Shown: piece after piece, positions 26,489 through 34,163 of the stretch | Layout: every line of letters begins with the position of its first letter | Numbering within the stretch: position 1 is the first letter of the stretch | Assembly (NCBI RefSeq): GCF_001423265.1 | Contig: NZ_LMND01000032.1 | Span: 125,149 to 189,148 of the forward strand | DNA from: Methylobacterium sp. Leaf108 | Lineage (GTDB): Bacteria > Pseudomonadota > Alphaproteobacteria > Rhizobiales > Beijerinckiaceae | DNA length: 64,000 bases | Reading direction: 5' to 3' | Program-made: the position numbers and the translations under genes | The notes under the pieces: generated by a model | Told to the model about the DNA's origin: nothing | Database searches by the model: none | The model's input: the letters and a program-made list of their open reading frames with translations, nothing else

Positions 26489-27853
26489 TCAGGCCGTGCC
26501 GAACAGGCTATGGGCGAGGCGGGTGTGGGCCTCGCGCAGCCGGCCCGTCTCGATGCCGAGCGGCTGGCCGTCGATCACCCGCCAGCGGCCGGCGACCATG
26601 ACCCGGTCGGCCTTGTGGGCGCCGCACAGGACCAGCGCCGCCAGGGGATCGTGCGCGCCCGAGAACCGCAGTTCGTCGAGGGTGAAGAAGGCGAGATCCG
26701 CCTCGCGGCCCTCCTCGATCCGGCCGATGTCGGCGCGCCCGAGGCAGGCCGCCGACCCTTCCGTCGCCCAGCGCAGGGCGTCGAGATGGGTGACGCGTTC
26801 GGCCCCGTAGGTGAGGCGGTTGATCATCAGGGCGTGGCGCACGCCCTCCATCAGGTTGGAATTGTCGTTGGAGGCCGAGCCGTCGACGCCGAGCCCCACC
26901 GGGCTGCCGGCGGCCTCGAGCTCGCAGGTGCGGCACTGGCCCGACGCCAGCGTCATGTTCGAGGTCGGGCAGTGGCAGACCCCGACCCCGGCGCGCCCGA
27001 GGCGGGCGACCTCGGCGTCGTTGAAATGGATGCCGTGGGCGAGCCAGACGCGGTTCGTCATCCAGCCGACCTCCTCGAGATAGTCGACCGGGCGCTGGCC
27101 GAACGCCTCGAGGCAGTAGCGGTCCTCGTCGAGGGTCTCGCCAAGGTGGGTGTGCAGGCGGCAGTCGTGGCGCTCGGCGAGCGCCGCGCTCTCGCGCATC
27201 AGACGCTTGGTGACGTTGAAGGGCGAACACGGGGCGAGCCCGATCTGCACCATCGCGCCGGGCCTCGTGTCGTGGAACAGACGCAGCACGCGCTCGCTGT
27301 CCTCGAGAATGGTGTCGTCGCTTTGCGTCAGGCATTCGGGCGGCAGGCCGCCGTCCTTCACCGACAGGCTCATGGAGCCGCGGGTGACGACGGCGCGGAT
27401 GCCCAGGCCGCGCGCCTCCTCGACCTGGATGTCGACGGAACTCTCCAGGCCCTTGGGGAACAGGTAGTGGTGGTCCCCGGCCGTGGTGCAGCCGGACATG
27501 AGCAGTTCGGTGTAGGCGAGCCGCGTCGCGAGGCGGAACGCCTCCGGGTCCATCTTGTCCCAGACCGTGTAGAGGGCCTGCAGCCAGGGAAACAGCGGCT
27601 TGTTGATCGCCACCGGATGGGCGCGGGTGAGCGTCTGGAAGAAGTGGTGGTGGGTGTTGACGAGGCCCGGGATCACCACGTGGCGGCCGGCCTCGACGGT
27701 CTCGTCCACCGGCGCGGCGGGGCTCGCGCCCGCGGCCACCCGCTCGACGATGCGGGTGCCCTCGACGACGATGCCGCCGCCGGCGTCCTCGGCGAGGATG
27801 GCGAGGGGGTTCCTGATCCAGGTGCGGCCCGACTTCATGCCGACGTCGTCCAT
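26489..27853 (-). CDS. 8-oxoguanine deaminase (amidohydrolase family)
   Basis: A 454-residue amidohydrolase of the group known to deaminate 8-oxoguanine (and sometimes isocytosine or guanine) to urate. Metal ligands: HHH at 68–70 in PGLVNTHHHFFQTL, HTHLGET, WLAHGIHF and VDGSASNDNSN. The substrate-loop Cys-containing segments CHCPTSNMTLASGQCRTC and MSGCTTAGDHHYLF are typical. Product urate would feed uricase. The start may be ATG 27853 (MDDVGMKSGR) or 15 nt later. A Tsx-like porin lies 56 nt upstream on the same strand; two copies of GATGCCATCCGCGC lie between them. Confidence 0.87.
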   Translation of the reverse strand: MDDVGMKSGRTWIRNPLAILAEDAGGGIVVEGTRIVERVAAGASPAAPVDETVEAGRHVVIPGLVNTHHHFFQTLTRAHPVAINKPLFPWLQALYTVWDKMDPEAFRLATRLAYTELLMSGCTTAGDHHYLFPKGLESSVDIQVEEARGLGIRAVVTRGSMSLSVKDGGLPPECLTQSDDTILEDSERVLRLFHDTRPGAMVQIGLAPCSPFNVTKRLMRESAALAERHDCRLHTHLGETLDEDRYCLEAFGQRPVDYLEEVGWMTNRVWLAHGIHFNDAEVARLGRAGVGVCHCPTSNMTLASGQCRTCELEAAGSPVGLGVDGSASNDNSNLMEGVRHALMINRLTYGAERVTHLDALRWATEGSAACLGRADIGRIEEGREADLAFFTLDELRFSGAHDPLAALVLCGAHKADRVMVAGRWRVIDGQPLGIETGRLREAHTRLAHSLFGTA

Positions 27854-27909
27854 CCCATCCCCCTCATGCCATCCGCGCGATGCCATCCGCGCGATGCCCT
27901 GCCGGCCCC

Positions 27910-28701
27910 TCAGAAGACGTGGAAGGACACGCCCGCCGGGGCGGTCGTCTCCTCGGAGCCGGGCAGCCGCGCGGCGTCGTTGCCGAACTTGTTGCGCCAA
28001 TACTGGAAGCCCACGAACACGTCGACCTTGTCGGGCTGGCCGTAGACGATTCCGAGCTCGGGCATGGCGTCGAACTTGGTATCGCGGGCCGGCAGGGGCA
28101 CGGTGCCGTTGCGGTTGAACTCCCTGGAGGCGTGGACCGCGAGGTCGCGGAGGCCCGCCGGCACGTCGAAGGCGACGTTCAGCCCGGCGACGACGAGGTG
28201 CTTCTCGGAACCGAAGCTGGTGTTCTTCGAGTTGAGATCGGTGCCGTAGGAGAGCGAGACGTCCTCGACGAAGCCGGGGAGGGCGAAGGCCTCGGGGCCG
28301 GTGAGCGCGTTGCCGCTCAGGGTGGCGCGGTGGAGACCGCAGGCTTCCGTCGCGCCGATGCCGGTCTGGATGTCGAGGTTCGGGAACGCGTAGCCGCTCG
28401 GTTCCTGCGAGCCGGACCGGGGGATGTCGAGGGAGACGACGTCGGTGCCGTAGGCCCCGGCGTTGGCATGGCCGATGGTGAGGACGGTCTTGAGAATGCT
28501 GCGCCCGTTCAGCGAGTTGCCCCTGGTCGCCGGGACCCCGGGCTCGCGGGAATCCATCACCCGGCGGTCGCCGACCTGGGTGTCCGAGAACAGGAAGAAC
28601 GAGGACGGGACCGACGGCGGCGCGAGATCGGACGCCAGGGCCGGAACCGTGAACGGCGCCATCGCGGTGGCCATCGGAAAGCGGGAAAATCGATGGGTCA
28701 T
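27910..28701 (-). CDS. Tsx-like outer-membrane channel protein
   Basis: A 263-residue β-barrel candidate resembling nucleoside-specific channel Tsx-family proteins. Features in order: a signal-like N-terminus ending PALASD, SFFLFSDTQVGDRR, ILKTVLTIGHANAGAYGTDVVSLD, and many amphipathic strands. It ends in a strand with terminal Phe (GVSFHVF), the usual outer-membrane insertion signal. The signal peptide is short and contains prolines, so the start is somewhat uncertain. Being upstream of 8-oxoguanine deaminase, it probably admits purines or nucleosides. It is divergent from the GntR gene. Confidence 0.72.
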   Translation of the reverse strand: MTHRFSRFPMATAMAPFTVPALASDLAPPSVPSSFFLFSDTQVGDRRVMDSREPGVPATRGNSLNGRSILKTVLTIGHANAGAYGTDVVSLDIPRSGSQEPSGYAFPNLDIQTGIGATEACGLHRATLSGNALTGPEAFALPGFVEDVSLSYGTDLNSKNTSFGSEKHLVVAGLNVAFDVPAGLRDLAVHASREFNRNGTVPLPARDTKFDAMPELGIVYGQPDKVDVFVGFQYWRNKFGNDAARLPGSEETTAPAGVSFHVF

Positions 28702-29054
28702 CGGCCGTCCCCCGGGGGCTTGGTGGGGCCCTTGTGCCGGCACAGCAGCAACCGATATGCCAGCGGACGCGCCCGGCTCGCGGCCGGACCTCGCGCGGAA
28801 CGCGCGATGCAAATCGGCGACAAGACCCCGATCCCGCCCGCGACCCTCACCGAGCCGAGCCCGGACGGCAGGACCCGGCCGTCCGCTCGCCACGGGCCGA
28901 CGAGCGTCTCGGAGACCGGTTCGCGCCATGCCTGAGCGTCGTCTGCCCAGGAAAGCGGATGTCTGCCCCCCGATGCGCGCCGACGCCGGATAGGCTCCGG
29001 CGCGGTGCCCGAACGCGGGACGGCGCGGCCGGAACACCCGCCCACGTTGCGGCG
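28702..29054. promoter_or_regulatory. divergent intergenic region with 12-bp palindrome
   Basis: About 350 bases separate the porin/deaminase genes from the divergent GntR regulator. A perfect palindrome TGTGCCGGCACA lies at 28733–28744, 32 bases upstream of the porin start, in a sensible place for an operator. No small gene with convincing coding features was seen in the region. Confidence 0.4.
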
Positions 29055-29894
29055 GTGGCCGAAACACGGTCTAAGGGCCCCCGCGACACGCCCGCTTCCG
29101 GGCAACCGGCGCAGCGCTCCGAGAGCGGGTCGCGGCCGGATCGCATTCCCGTCCTCCAGCCCGAGATCCCGGTGCCCGCGCCCCAGACCCGCGCCGAACG
29201 CCTGGCGGACGAGATCGCCGCCGCCATCCTCTCGGGCGACCTGCCCCCGGGGCTGCACCTCGACGAGCAGGTGCTGGCCAAGCGGTTCGGGGTGTCGCGG
29301 ACCCCGGTGCGGGACGCCCTGCGCCTCCTCAGCGGCAGCGGCCTGATCGACCTGCGCCCGCGCACGGGCGCCACGGTCCGCACGATCACGGCGGAGGGGC
29401 TCGACATGCTGTTCGTCGCCACCGCCGAGATCGAGGCGACCTGCGCGCGCCTGGCCGCCCTCGGCATGACGGCCGCCGAGCGCAGCCGCCTGCGCGACCT
29501 CCACGAGGGCATGGCGCCCCTGGCCGCGGCCGGCGACCGCGACGGCTACATCACCGCCAACCGGGATTTCCACGCGCTCCTCTCCATGGGCACCCACAAC
29601 AGCGTGGTGGAAGAGATCGCCCGGTCGCTGCAGCGGCGCCTGACACCGTTCCGCCGGGCGCAGTTCCAGGCCGAGGGCCGCCTCGCGCGGTCGCACAGCG
29701 AACACGGCGCCGTGGTGCGGGCGGTGCTGGCCCGGGATGCCGCCGCCGCCAACGCCGCCATGCTGGTCCACATGAGCATCGTCGAGGATGCGTTCGAGAC
29801 CGTGGACGCAGCCCCCGCCGCGATCCGCGCCGTGGCCCGGGACCGCATCGTCCGTCCTCGCCGCGCGGAAGCGGTCGAGCGGGCGCGTCGCTGA
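29055..29894 (+). CDS. GntR-family transcriptional regulator (FCD/FadR type)
   Basis: A DNA-binding regulator with N-terminal winged helix (RAERLADEIAAAILSGDLPPGLHLDEQVLAKRFGVSRTPVRDALRLLSG…GLIDLRPRTGATV) and a C-terminal all-helical FCD ligand/metal domain (NRDFHALLSMGTHNSVVEEI, HSEHGAVVRAVLARDAAAANAAMLVHM). The histidines in these motifs are the usual metal ligands. The start is uncertain: GTG 29055 gives 279 residues; ATG 28959 with AGGAAAG upstream gives 311. It probably controls the divergent porin/8-oxoguanine deaminase genes and perhaps the AtzG–AtzE genes downstream. Confidence 0.87.
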   Translation: MAETRSKGPRDTPASGQPAQRSESGSRPDRIPVLQPEIPVPAPQTRAERLADEIAAAILSGDLPPGLHLDEQVLAKRFGVSRTPVRDALRLLSGSGLIDLRPRTGATVRTITAEGLDMLFVATAEIEATCARLAALGMTAAERSRLRDLHEGMAPLAAAGDRDGYITANRDFHALLSMGTHNSVVEEIARSLQRRLTPFRRAQFQAEGRLARSHSEHGAVVRAVLARDAAAANAAMLVHMSIVEDAFETVDAAPAAIRAVARDRIVRPRRAEAVERARR

Positions 29895-30029
29895 ACAGCC
29901 ACCGGCGCCGACGCGATCTGCCACCGATCGATACTGGGCGGAATACGATGTGGGCGCCGCAATCGGGGCCCCTGCGGACATGATCGCGCACGGCCTGGCG
30001 ATTCGCCCGGCGTCAGCCCCCGATGTGAA

Positions 30030-30315
30030 GGGCCCGCCAAGACCGTTACGCTCGCCGCGCAGCCCGCGCCTTTGGCCATCGATCCGGCCACCACGGCGCT
30101 GGTCGTCATCGACATGCGGCGCGACGTCATCGAGCCCGGCGGCTTCGGCGAGACGCCGGTCAACGAGGTCTCGCTTCTCGAGGCGGCCATCGCGCCGCGC
30201 CGTGCTCGCGGCCGCGCGCGCCGCCGGGATGCTGGTGGCGCACACGCGGCAGGGCCATGCCCCCGACCTCTCCGATGCGCTCCCGGCCAAGCTCGAACGC
30301 GGTGAGCGGGCATCG
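30030..30315 (+). pseudogene. isochorismatase-family hydrolase pseudogene
   Basis: Remnant of a cysteine hydrolase of the biuret/ureidoacrylate amidohydrolase type. The first part (KTVTLAAQPAPLAID…ALVVIDMRRDVIEPGGFGET…LLEAAIAP) is in one frame. Near 30200 it continues in another frame (AVLAAARAAGMLVAHTRQGHAPDLSD…AKLERG). The central and C-terminal parts, including the catalytic Cys, are absent. No proper start codon is left. Its position before atzG–atzE suggests loss of a biuret-type hydrolase from a ureide operon. Confidence 0.78.
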
Positions 30316-30415
30316 CCGTTCGGCTGCTGTCCTCACGCAACGGGGGTCGCTCGGCATCGATTTCGCTTGGGGCCGCTCCTGCGACGACAGCCGCCACAGC
30401 CGCCCCGGGACCCCG

Positions 30416-30607
30416 ATGCCACCGACACCCTTCGAGACGCGCGCCGCCTATGTCGAGGCCGCCGCCGGCCTGCTCGGGCTCCCCCTCGACCCGGCCTGGG
30501 CGGCGGGCGTCGCCGACAACCTCGCGGTGCTGAGCGCGGCGGCCGAGCGGGTGGCGGCGTTCCCGCTGCCCGACGAGGCCGAGGTGGCGCCGGTGTTCGA
30601 GGCCTGA
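30416..30607 (+). CDS. AtzG/HpxX-like small subunit (DUF4089)
   Basis: A 63-residue protein (FETRAAYVEAAAGLLGLPL…WAAGVADNLAVLSAAAERVAAFPL) matching the DUF4089/AtzG pattern. In Pseudomonas, AtzG binds AtzE like the GatC subunit of amidotransferases and is needed for its folding and activity. The stop is four bases before atzE, so the subunits would be made together. Confidence 0.82.
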   Translation: MPPTPFETRAAYVEAAAGLLGLPLDPAWAAGVADNLAVLSAAAERVAAFPLPDEAEVAPVFEA

Positions 30608-30611
30608 CGGG

Positions 30612-32009
30612 ATGAGCGACGATCCGGCCCTGATGCACGGCCACGCCATCGCGGCGGCCGTGCGCGACCGGCGCACGAGCGCCACGGCGGCGGTCACCGC
30701 GGCCCTGGCCCGCATCGCGCGGGTGGACGGCACCGTCAACGCCTTCACCGACGTCGTGGCCGAGCGCGCCCTGGCCCGGGCCGGATCGATCGACGCGGCC
30801 ATCGCTCGCGGCGAGGTTCCGGGGGCCCTCGCCGGCGTGCCCTTCGCGGTCAAGAACCTCATCGACGTCGCCGGCCTGCCGACGCGGGCGGGCTCGAAGA
30901 TCAACCGCGCCCGCCCCCCGGCCGCCCGCGACGGCGCGACCCTGCGCCGGATGGAGGCGGCGGGCGCCATCCTGGTCGGCGCCCTCAACATGGGCGAATA
31001 CGCCTACGACTTCACCGGCGAGAACGTCCACGACGGCGCCACGCGCAACCCGCACGACCTCGGCCACATGTCGGGGGGCTCGTCCGGCGGCTCGGGCGGG
31101 GCGGTGGGAGCCGGTCTCGTGCCGATCGCGCTCGGCTCGGACACCAACGGCTCGATCCGGGTGCCCTCGGCCTTCTGCGGCTGCTTCGGGTTGAAGCCCA
31201 CCTATGGCCGGCTGACGCGGGCCGGCAGCTTCCCCTTCGTCGGCAGCCTCGACCATCTCGGGCCGATGGCCCGCAGCGTCACCGATCTGGCGCTCGCCTA
31301 CGACGCGATGCAGGGCCCCGACCCCGAGGACGCTGCCACCACCGCCCGCGCGCCGGAGCCCGCGACGCCGGGGCTCGACGACGGGATCGCCGATCTGCGC
31401 ATCGCCGTGGCGGGGGGCTATTTCGCCACCGGCGGCGACCCGGAGGCCTTCGCGGCGGTGGCGGCGATCGCGGGCGCGCTCAAGGTCACGCGCCGGGTCG
31501 AGATCCCGGAGGCCGCCCGCGCCAGGGCGGCGGCCTATCTCATCACCGCCGCCGAGGGCGCCGCCCTCCACCTCGACCGGCTGCGGACCCGGGCGGACGA
31601 CTTCGACCCGGCGGTGCGCGACCGGCTCATCGCGGGCGCGATGATCCCCGCCCCCTGGGTCGAGGGCGCCCAGCGCTTCCGGCGCTGGTACCGCGCGGCG
31701 GTGGCCGAACTCTTCGCCGACGTCGACGTGATCCTGGCGCCGTCGACGCCGTGCCGGGCGCCGACATCGGGCCAGACCCATTTCGTCCTCGACGGCGTGA
31801 CCCTGCCGGTGCGGGCCAACATCGGCGTGTTCACCCAGCCGATCTCCTTCATCGGCCTGCCGGTGGTGGCGGTGCCGGTGCGGGTGGACGACGGCCTGCC
31901 GCTCGGCGTCCAGGTCATCGCCGCCCCCTGGAGGGAAGGATCGGCGCTGCGGGTGGCACGCCACCTCGAACGCGAGGGAATCGTGAGCGCCCCCGCGGCG
32001 GACCTTTGA
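30612..32009 (+). CDS. AtzE/HpxY-family amidase (1-carboxybiuret hydrolase type)
   Basis: A 465-residue amidase-signature enzyme. The catalytic triad is visible: K81 (VPFAVKNLIDVAG), cis-Ser S157 or S158 (HMSGGSSGGSGG) and nucleophile S181 (SDTNGSIRVPS). AtzE deaminates 1-carboxybiuret in cyanurate degradation; HpxY homologues act in oxalurate catabolism. The AtzG partner is directly upstream and an AtzH/HpxZ-like gene is 66 nt downstream. A ring-opening amidohydrolase at 3137 and allophanate hydrolase at 51252 would complete a cyanurate route, whereas the purine neighbours favour oxalurate. Confidence 0.88.
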   Translation: MSDDPALMHGHAIAAAVRDRRTSATAAVTAALARIARVDGTVNAFTDVVAERALARAGSIDAAIARGEVPGALAGVPFAVKNLIDVAGLPTRAGSKINRARPPAARDGATLRRMEAAGAILVGALNMGEYAYDFTGENVHDGATRNPHDLGHMSGGSSGGSGGAVGAGLVPIALGSDTNGSIRVPSAFCGCFGLKPTYGRLTRAGSFPFVGSLDHLGPMARSVTDLALAYDAMQGPDPEDAATTARAPEPATPGLDDGIADLRIAVAGGYFATGGDPEAFAAVAAIAGALKVTRRVEIPEAARARAAAYLITAAEGAALHLDRLRTRADDFDPAVRDRLIAGAMIPAPWVEGAQRFRRWYRAAVAELFADVDVILAPSTPCRAPTSGQTHFVLDGVTLPVRANIGVFTQPISFIGLPVVAVPVRVDDGLPLGVQVIAAPWREGSALRVARHLEREGIVSAPAADL

Positions 32010-32075
32010 CAACCGTCGTGATCCTCCCCTCCTGGACGCGAACGACGGCGTGACCGGCGAAACCACGAGACAGCC

Positions 32076-32459
32076 ATGACGATCGACGACCCCGCCGTGA
32101 AGGCCGAAGTCGAGGCGGCGTTCGCGGCCTACGAGGCCGCGCTCGACGCGAACGACGTGGCGACCCTCGAGGACCTGTTTCGCGACGATCCGCGCACCAT
32201 CCGCTACGGGATCGGGGAAAACCTCTACGGCATGGACGCGATCCGCGCCTTCCGCCGGGCCCGCTCGCCGCAGGGGCTGGCGCGCACGATCCACGACACC
32301 GTCATCACCACCTACGGGCGCGACACCGCCACCGCCATGACCCTGTTCCGGCGCGAGGGCGCCCCGGGCAAACTCGGCCGCCAGAGCCAGACGTGGGTGC
32401 GTTTCGAGGAGGGTTGGAAGGTGGTCGCCGCCCACGTCAGCCTGATCGAGGACGCCTGA
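32076..32459 (+). CDS. AtzH/HpxZ-like protein (DUF3225)
   Basis: A 127-residue SnoaL/NTF2-fold protein (VEAAFAAYEAALDANDVATLEDLFRDDPRTIRYGIGENLYGMDAIRAFRRAR). Homologues occur as AtzH (1,3-dicarboxyurea decarboxylase in the cyanurate pathway) and HpxZ (oxalurate catabolism). It is the last gene of the atzG–atzE–atzH cluster. Convergent with the orphan gene at 32460, which starts at the very next base. Confidence 0.85.
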   Translation: MTIDDPAVKAEVEAAFAAYEAALDANDVATLEDLFRDDPRTIRYGIGENLYGMDAIRAFRRARSPQGLARTIHDTVITTYGRDTATAMTLFRREGAPGKLGRQSQTWVRFEEGWKVVAAHVSLIEDA

Positions 32460-32990
32460 TCAGGTCTCGGCCGGGTCCTTGCGCGCCACGCGGCGCAGGC
32501 GCCCGTTGCGCTTCTCGTATTCGAACATCGCCGTCGTCGCCCGGTCGGCATCGGCGTCCACCGCCGCGGCCGGCACAGCGGGGGCAGGGGGCGTCCGCCG
32601 TTCCAGGGCGGCGCGGACCAGGGCGACGTCGCGGGCGATCAGGGCGGCGAGATCGGCCCGCACCGCGAGTTCGGCATCGGCACCGTCTTCGAAGGCGAGG
32701 CGCAGGAGCGTGGTGGGCGGCGTCGCCTCGAAGGCGCCGAGCCCGAACCCGACGGCGGAAGCGGCCACGCTCACGGGCTTGGGCAGGGCCTGCGCGCTGG
32801 CCAGCGCCCCCTGAAGGCCGCGCAGGAGATCGCCGCTCCAATGGGCGGGCGGTGCCGCGGGCTCCGGCAGGTCGAGGCTCGCCACGGTCTCAATGCCGCG
32901 CGAGGTCCCGTCGGGCATCGTGAAGAGCCCGTCCTCGTAGGCGCCCGCCCCGCTGCCGCAGGCGCCCCCTGCGATCCGGATGGCCGTCAT
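32460..32990 (-). CDS. hypothetical protein
   Basis: A 176-residue protein of unknown function. It begins MTAIRIAGGACGSGAGAYEDGLFTMPDGTSRGIETVASLDL, a possible β-rich N-terminal domain. A helical central part (DLAALIARDVALVRAALE) and an Ala/Pro linker follow. It ends with a short charged tail (MFEYEKRNGRLRRVARKDPAET). GAGG lies ten bases before ATG 32990; a start 18 nt upstream is possible. It is upstream of nothing recognisable on its strand and lies next to the toxin operon. The codon and base use resembles its neighbours. Confidence 0.6.
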   Translation of the reverse strand: MTAIRIAGGACGSGAGAYEDGLFTMPDGTSRGIETVASLDLPEPAAPPAHWSGDLLRGLQGALASAQALPKPVSVAASAVGFGLGAFEATPPTTLLRLAFEDGADAELAVRADLAALIARDVALVRAALERRTPPAPAVPAAAVDADADRATTAMFEYEKRNGRLRRVARKDPAET

Positions 32991-33054
32991 CGTCTGTCGT
33001 CCTCGCATGACGCGCCCACGGTGACGCGCCGATGTGTCCGAAACGCGGCGCGGC

Positions 33055-33375
33055 TCACGACGCGCGTCGGGCACGCTCGGCGAAGAAGTTGCGCAGGGTC
33101 GCCGCCACGAGGTCGTCCACCTGCGCGGCGCTCTTGGGTTCGCGCAGGACGAGGCTCGTCACCGCGTCGGGGTGGTTGCGGCGTTGCTTCGGGGTCCGGG
33201 CGTGGTTGGAGACCCGCAGGGCGAGGTCGCAGCCGGCGGTCTTGAGATAGACGGAATCGCCGCGGGTGTTGCGGGCCGCCTCGGCGAAGCCCTGTTCGGA
33301 CAGGCGTGCGAGCGCCCGCGCCATCGCGGCGGCCGGGTCGAGCGGGGGCGAGCCCCGCCGGTCCCCACCGGTCAC
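33055..33375 (-). CDS. hypothetical protein, third gene of a BrnT-type operon
   Basis: A 106-residue protein that starts inside the end of the antitoxin gene (ATGA overlap), so it is translationally coupled to it. Visible features are a short helix-rich N-terminus (AMARALARLSEQGFAEAARN), a β-like stretch (GDSVYLKTAGCDLALRVSNHART) with a basic patch (TPKQRRNHPDAV) and an acidic/basic helical C-terminus (SAAQVDDLVAATLRNFFAERAR). No family was recognised. The coupling suggests a third component or modulator of the toxin system. Confidence 0.6.
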   Translation of the reverse strand: MTGGDRRGSPPLDPAAAMARALARLSEQGFAEAARNTRGDSVYLKTAGCDLALRVSNHARTPKQRRNHPDAVTSLVLREPKSAAQVDDLVAATLRNFFAERARRAS

Positions 33376-33734
33376 GCGGCGATCGACGGCGCCCGCCCGA
33401 GGGCGCGCAGGGCCGCCTCCGGCTCGCGGTCGAGGATGTTGAGGAGCACCCGCACGTAGGGCGGCACCGAGGTGCGGCCCTGTTCCCAGTTCTTCAGGGT
33501 CGCGAGCGGCGCATCGATCAGCCGGGCGAATTCGACCTGCGTCAGCCCCAGGCGTTCGCGCACCCTATGCGGCGGCCGGACGACGACGGCCCCCTCCAGG
33601 TAGGAGGGGTCGTCGGGGTCGTAGCCGTCCTCGATCATGTGGCGCCGGATATCCTCCTCGGTGGTGGCATCGAGCTTGGCCTGGTCCACGTCGGCCGGCC
33701 GGGCGGCCAGTTCCGCCAATGTCACCCTCACCAT
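33372..33734 (-). CDS. antitoxin with HTH (XRE/BrnA-like)
   Basis: A 120-residue protein. The N-terminal part (LDATTEEDIRRHMIEDGYDPDDP) resembles the toxin-binding region of antitoxins paired with BrnT or HigB. The C-terminal part is a Cro/C1 helix-turn-helix (VRERLGLTQVEFARLIDAPLATLKNWEQGRTSVPPYVRVLLNIL). It would neutralise the upstream toxin and repress the operon. Its ATG overlaps the toxin stop by 7 nt. In many systems the antitoxin comes first; here it is second, the BrnTA order. Confidence 0.83.
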   Translation of the reverse strand: MVRVTLAELAARPADVDQAKLDATTEEDIRRHMIEDGYDPDDPSYLEGAVVVRPPHRVRERLGLTQVEFARLIDAPLATLKNWEQGRTSVPPYVRVLLNILDREPEAALRALGRAPSIAA

Positions 33735-33988
33735 TTCACGCGCTCCTTACGGTTCGAGAGCCAGGCCGTGATGATCCAGCGGACATCGCCGCGGTCCGTA
33801 TAGACGACGGTGTAGAACCGGCCGTCATACTGGCCCACGGCCGTCATGCGGACCTCGCCGTAATCCCAACGCGTATCCTGCCAGGTCACCACTCGCCCAA
33901 GAAAGATCCTGGCCGCAGTCCCGAGCCCGAAGCCGCGAGCGGATTTCACGAGGTCGGATTTTGCCGGGTCCCAGTCGAATTCCATCAT
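33728..33988 (-). CDS. BrnT-family toxin (DUF497, RelE-like RNase)
   Basis: An 86-residue predicted mRNA interferase. Features: MEFDWDPAKSDLVKSARGFGLGTAARIFLGR, VVTWQDTRWDYGEVRMTAVGQYDGRFYTVVYTDRGD and IITAWLSNRKERVKW, the last being the usual BrnT C-terminal Arg-containing motif. The family consensus start WDxxKxxxNxxKHGV is changed here to WDPAKSDLVKSARGF, losing the NxxKH motif, so activity is uncertain. It is the first gene of a three-gene overlapping operon. Confidence 0.82.
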   Translation of the reverse strand: MMEFDWDPAKSDLVKSARGFGLGTAARIFLGRVVTWQDTRWDYGEVRMTAVGQYDGRFYTVVYTDRGDVRWIITAWLSNRKERVKW

Positions 33989-34163
33989 CCACTCATACGC
34001 TCACAGCGTCCTTCGCACCAGCGGCGTGTTGCAACGAAGCGGTGGTGAGCGTGGGGCGGCGACCGGCAAGGCGCGTGCCGTGACACCCCCGCCTACCCTT
34101 GCTATGCCGCGCCTGACACGATGACGGCGCGTCCGTCGCAACCGCATGCCCCGGCTCCATCCG

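Noticed and set aside
30333-32435. 700-codon minus-strand frame opposite atzE
   Set aside because: Antisense of an intact amidase with a full catalytic triad; no motif of its own.
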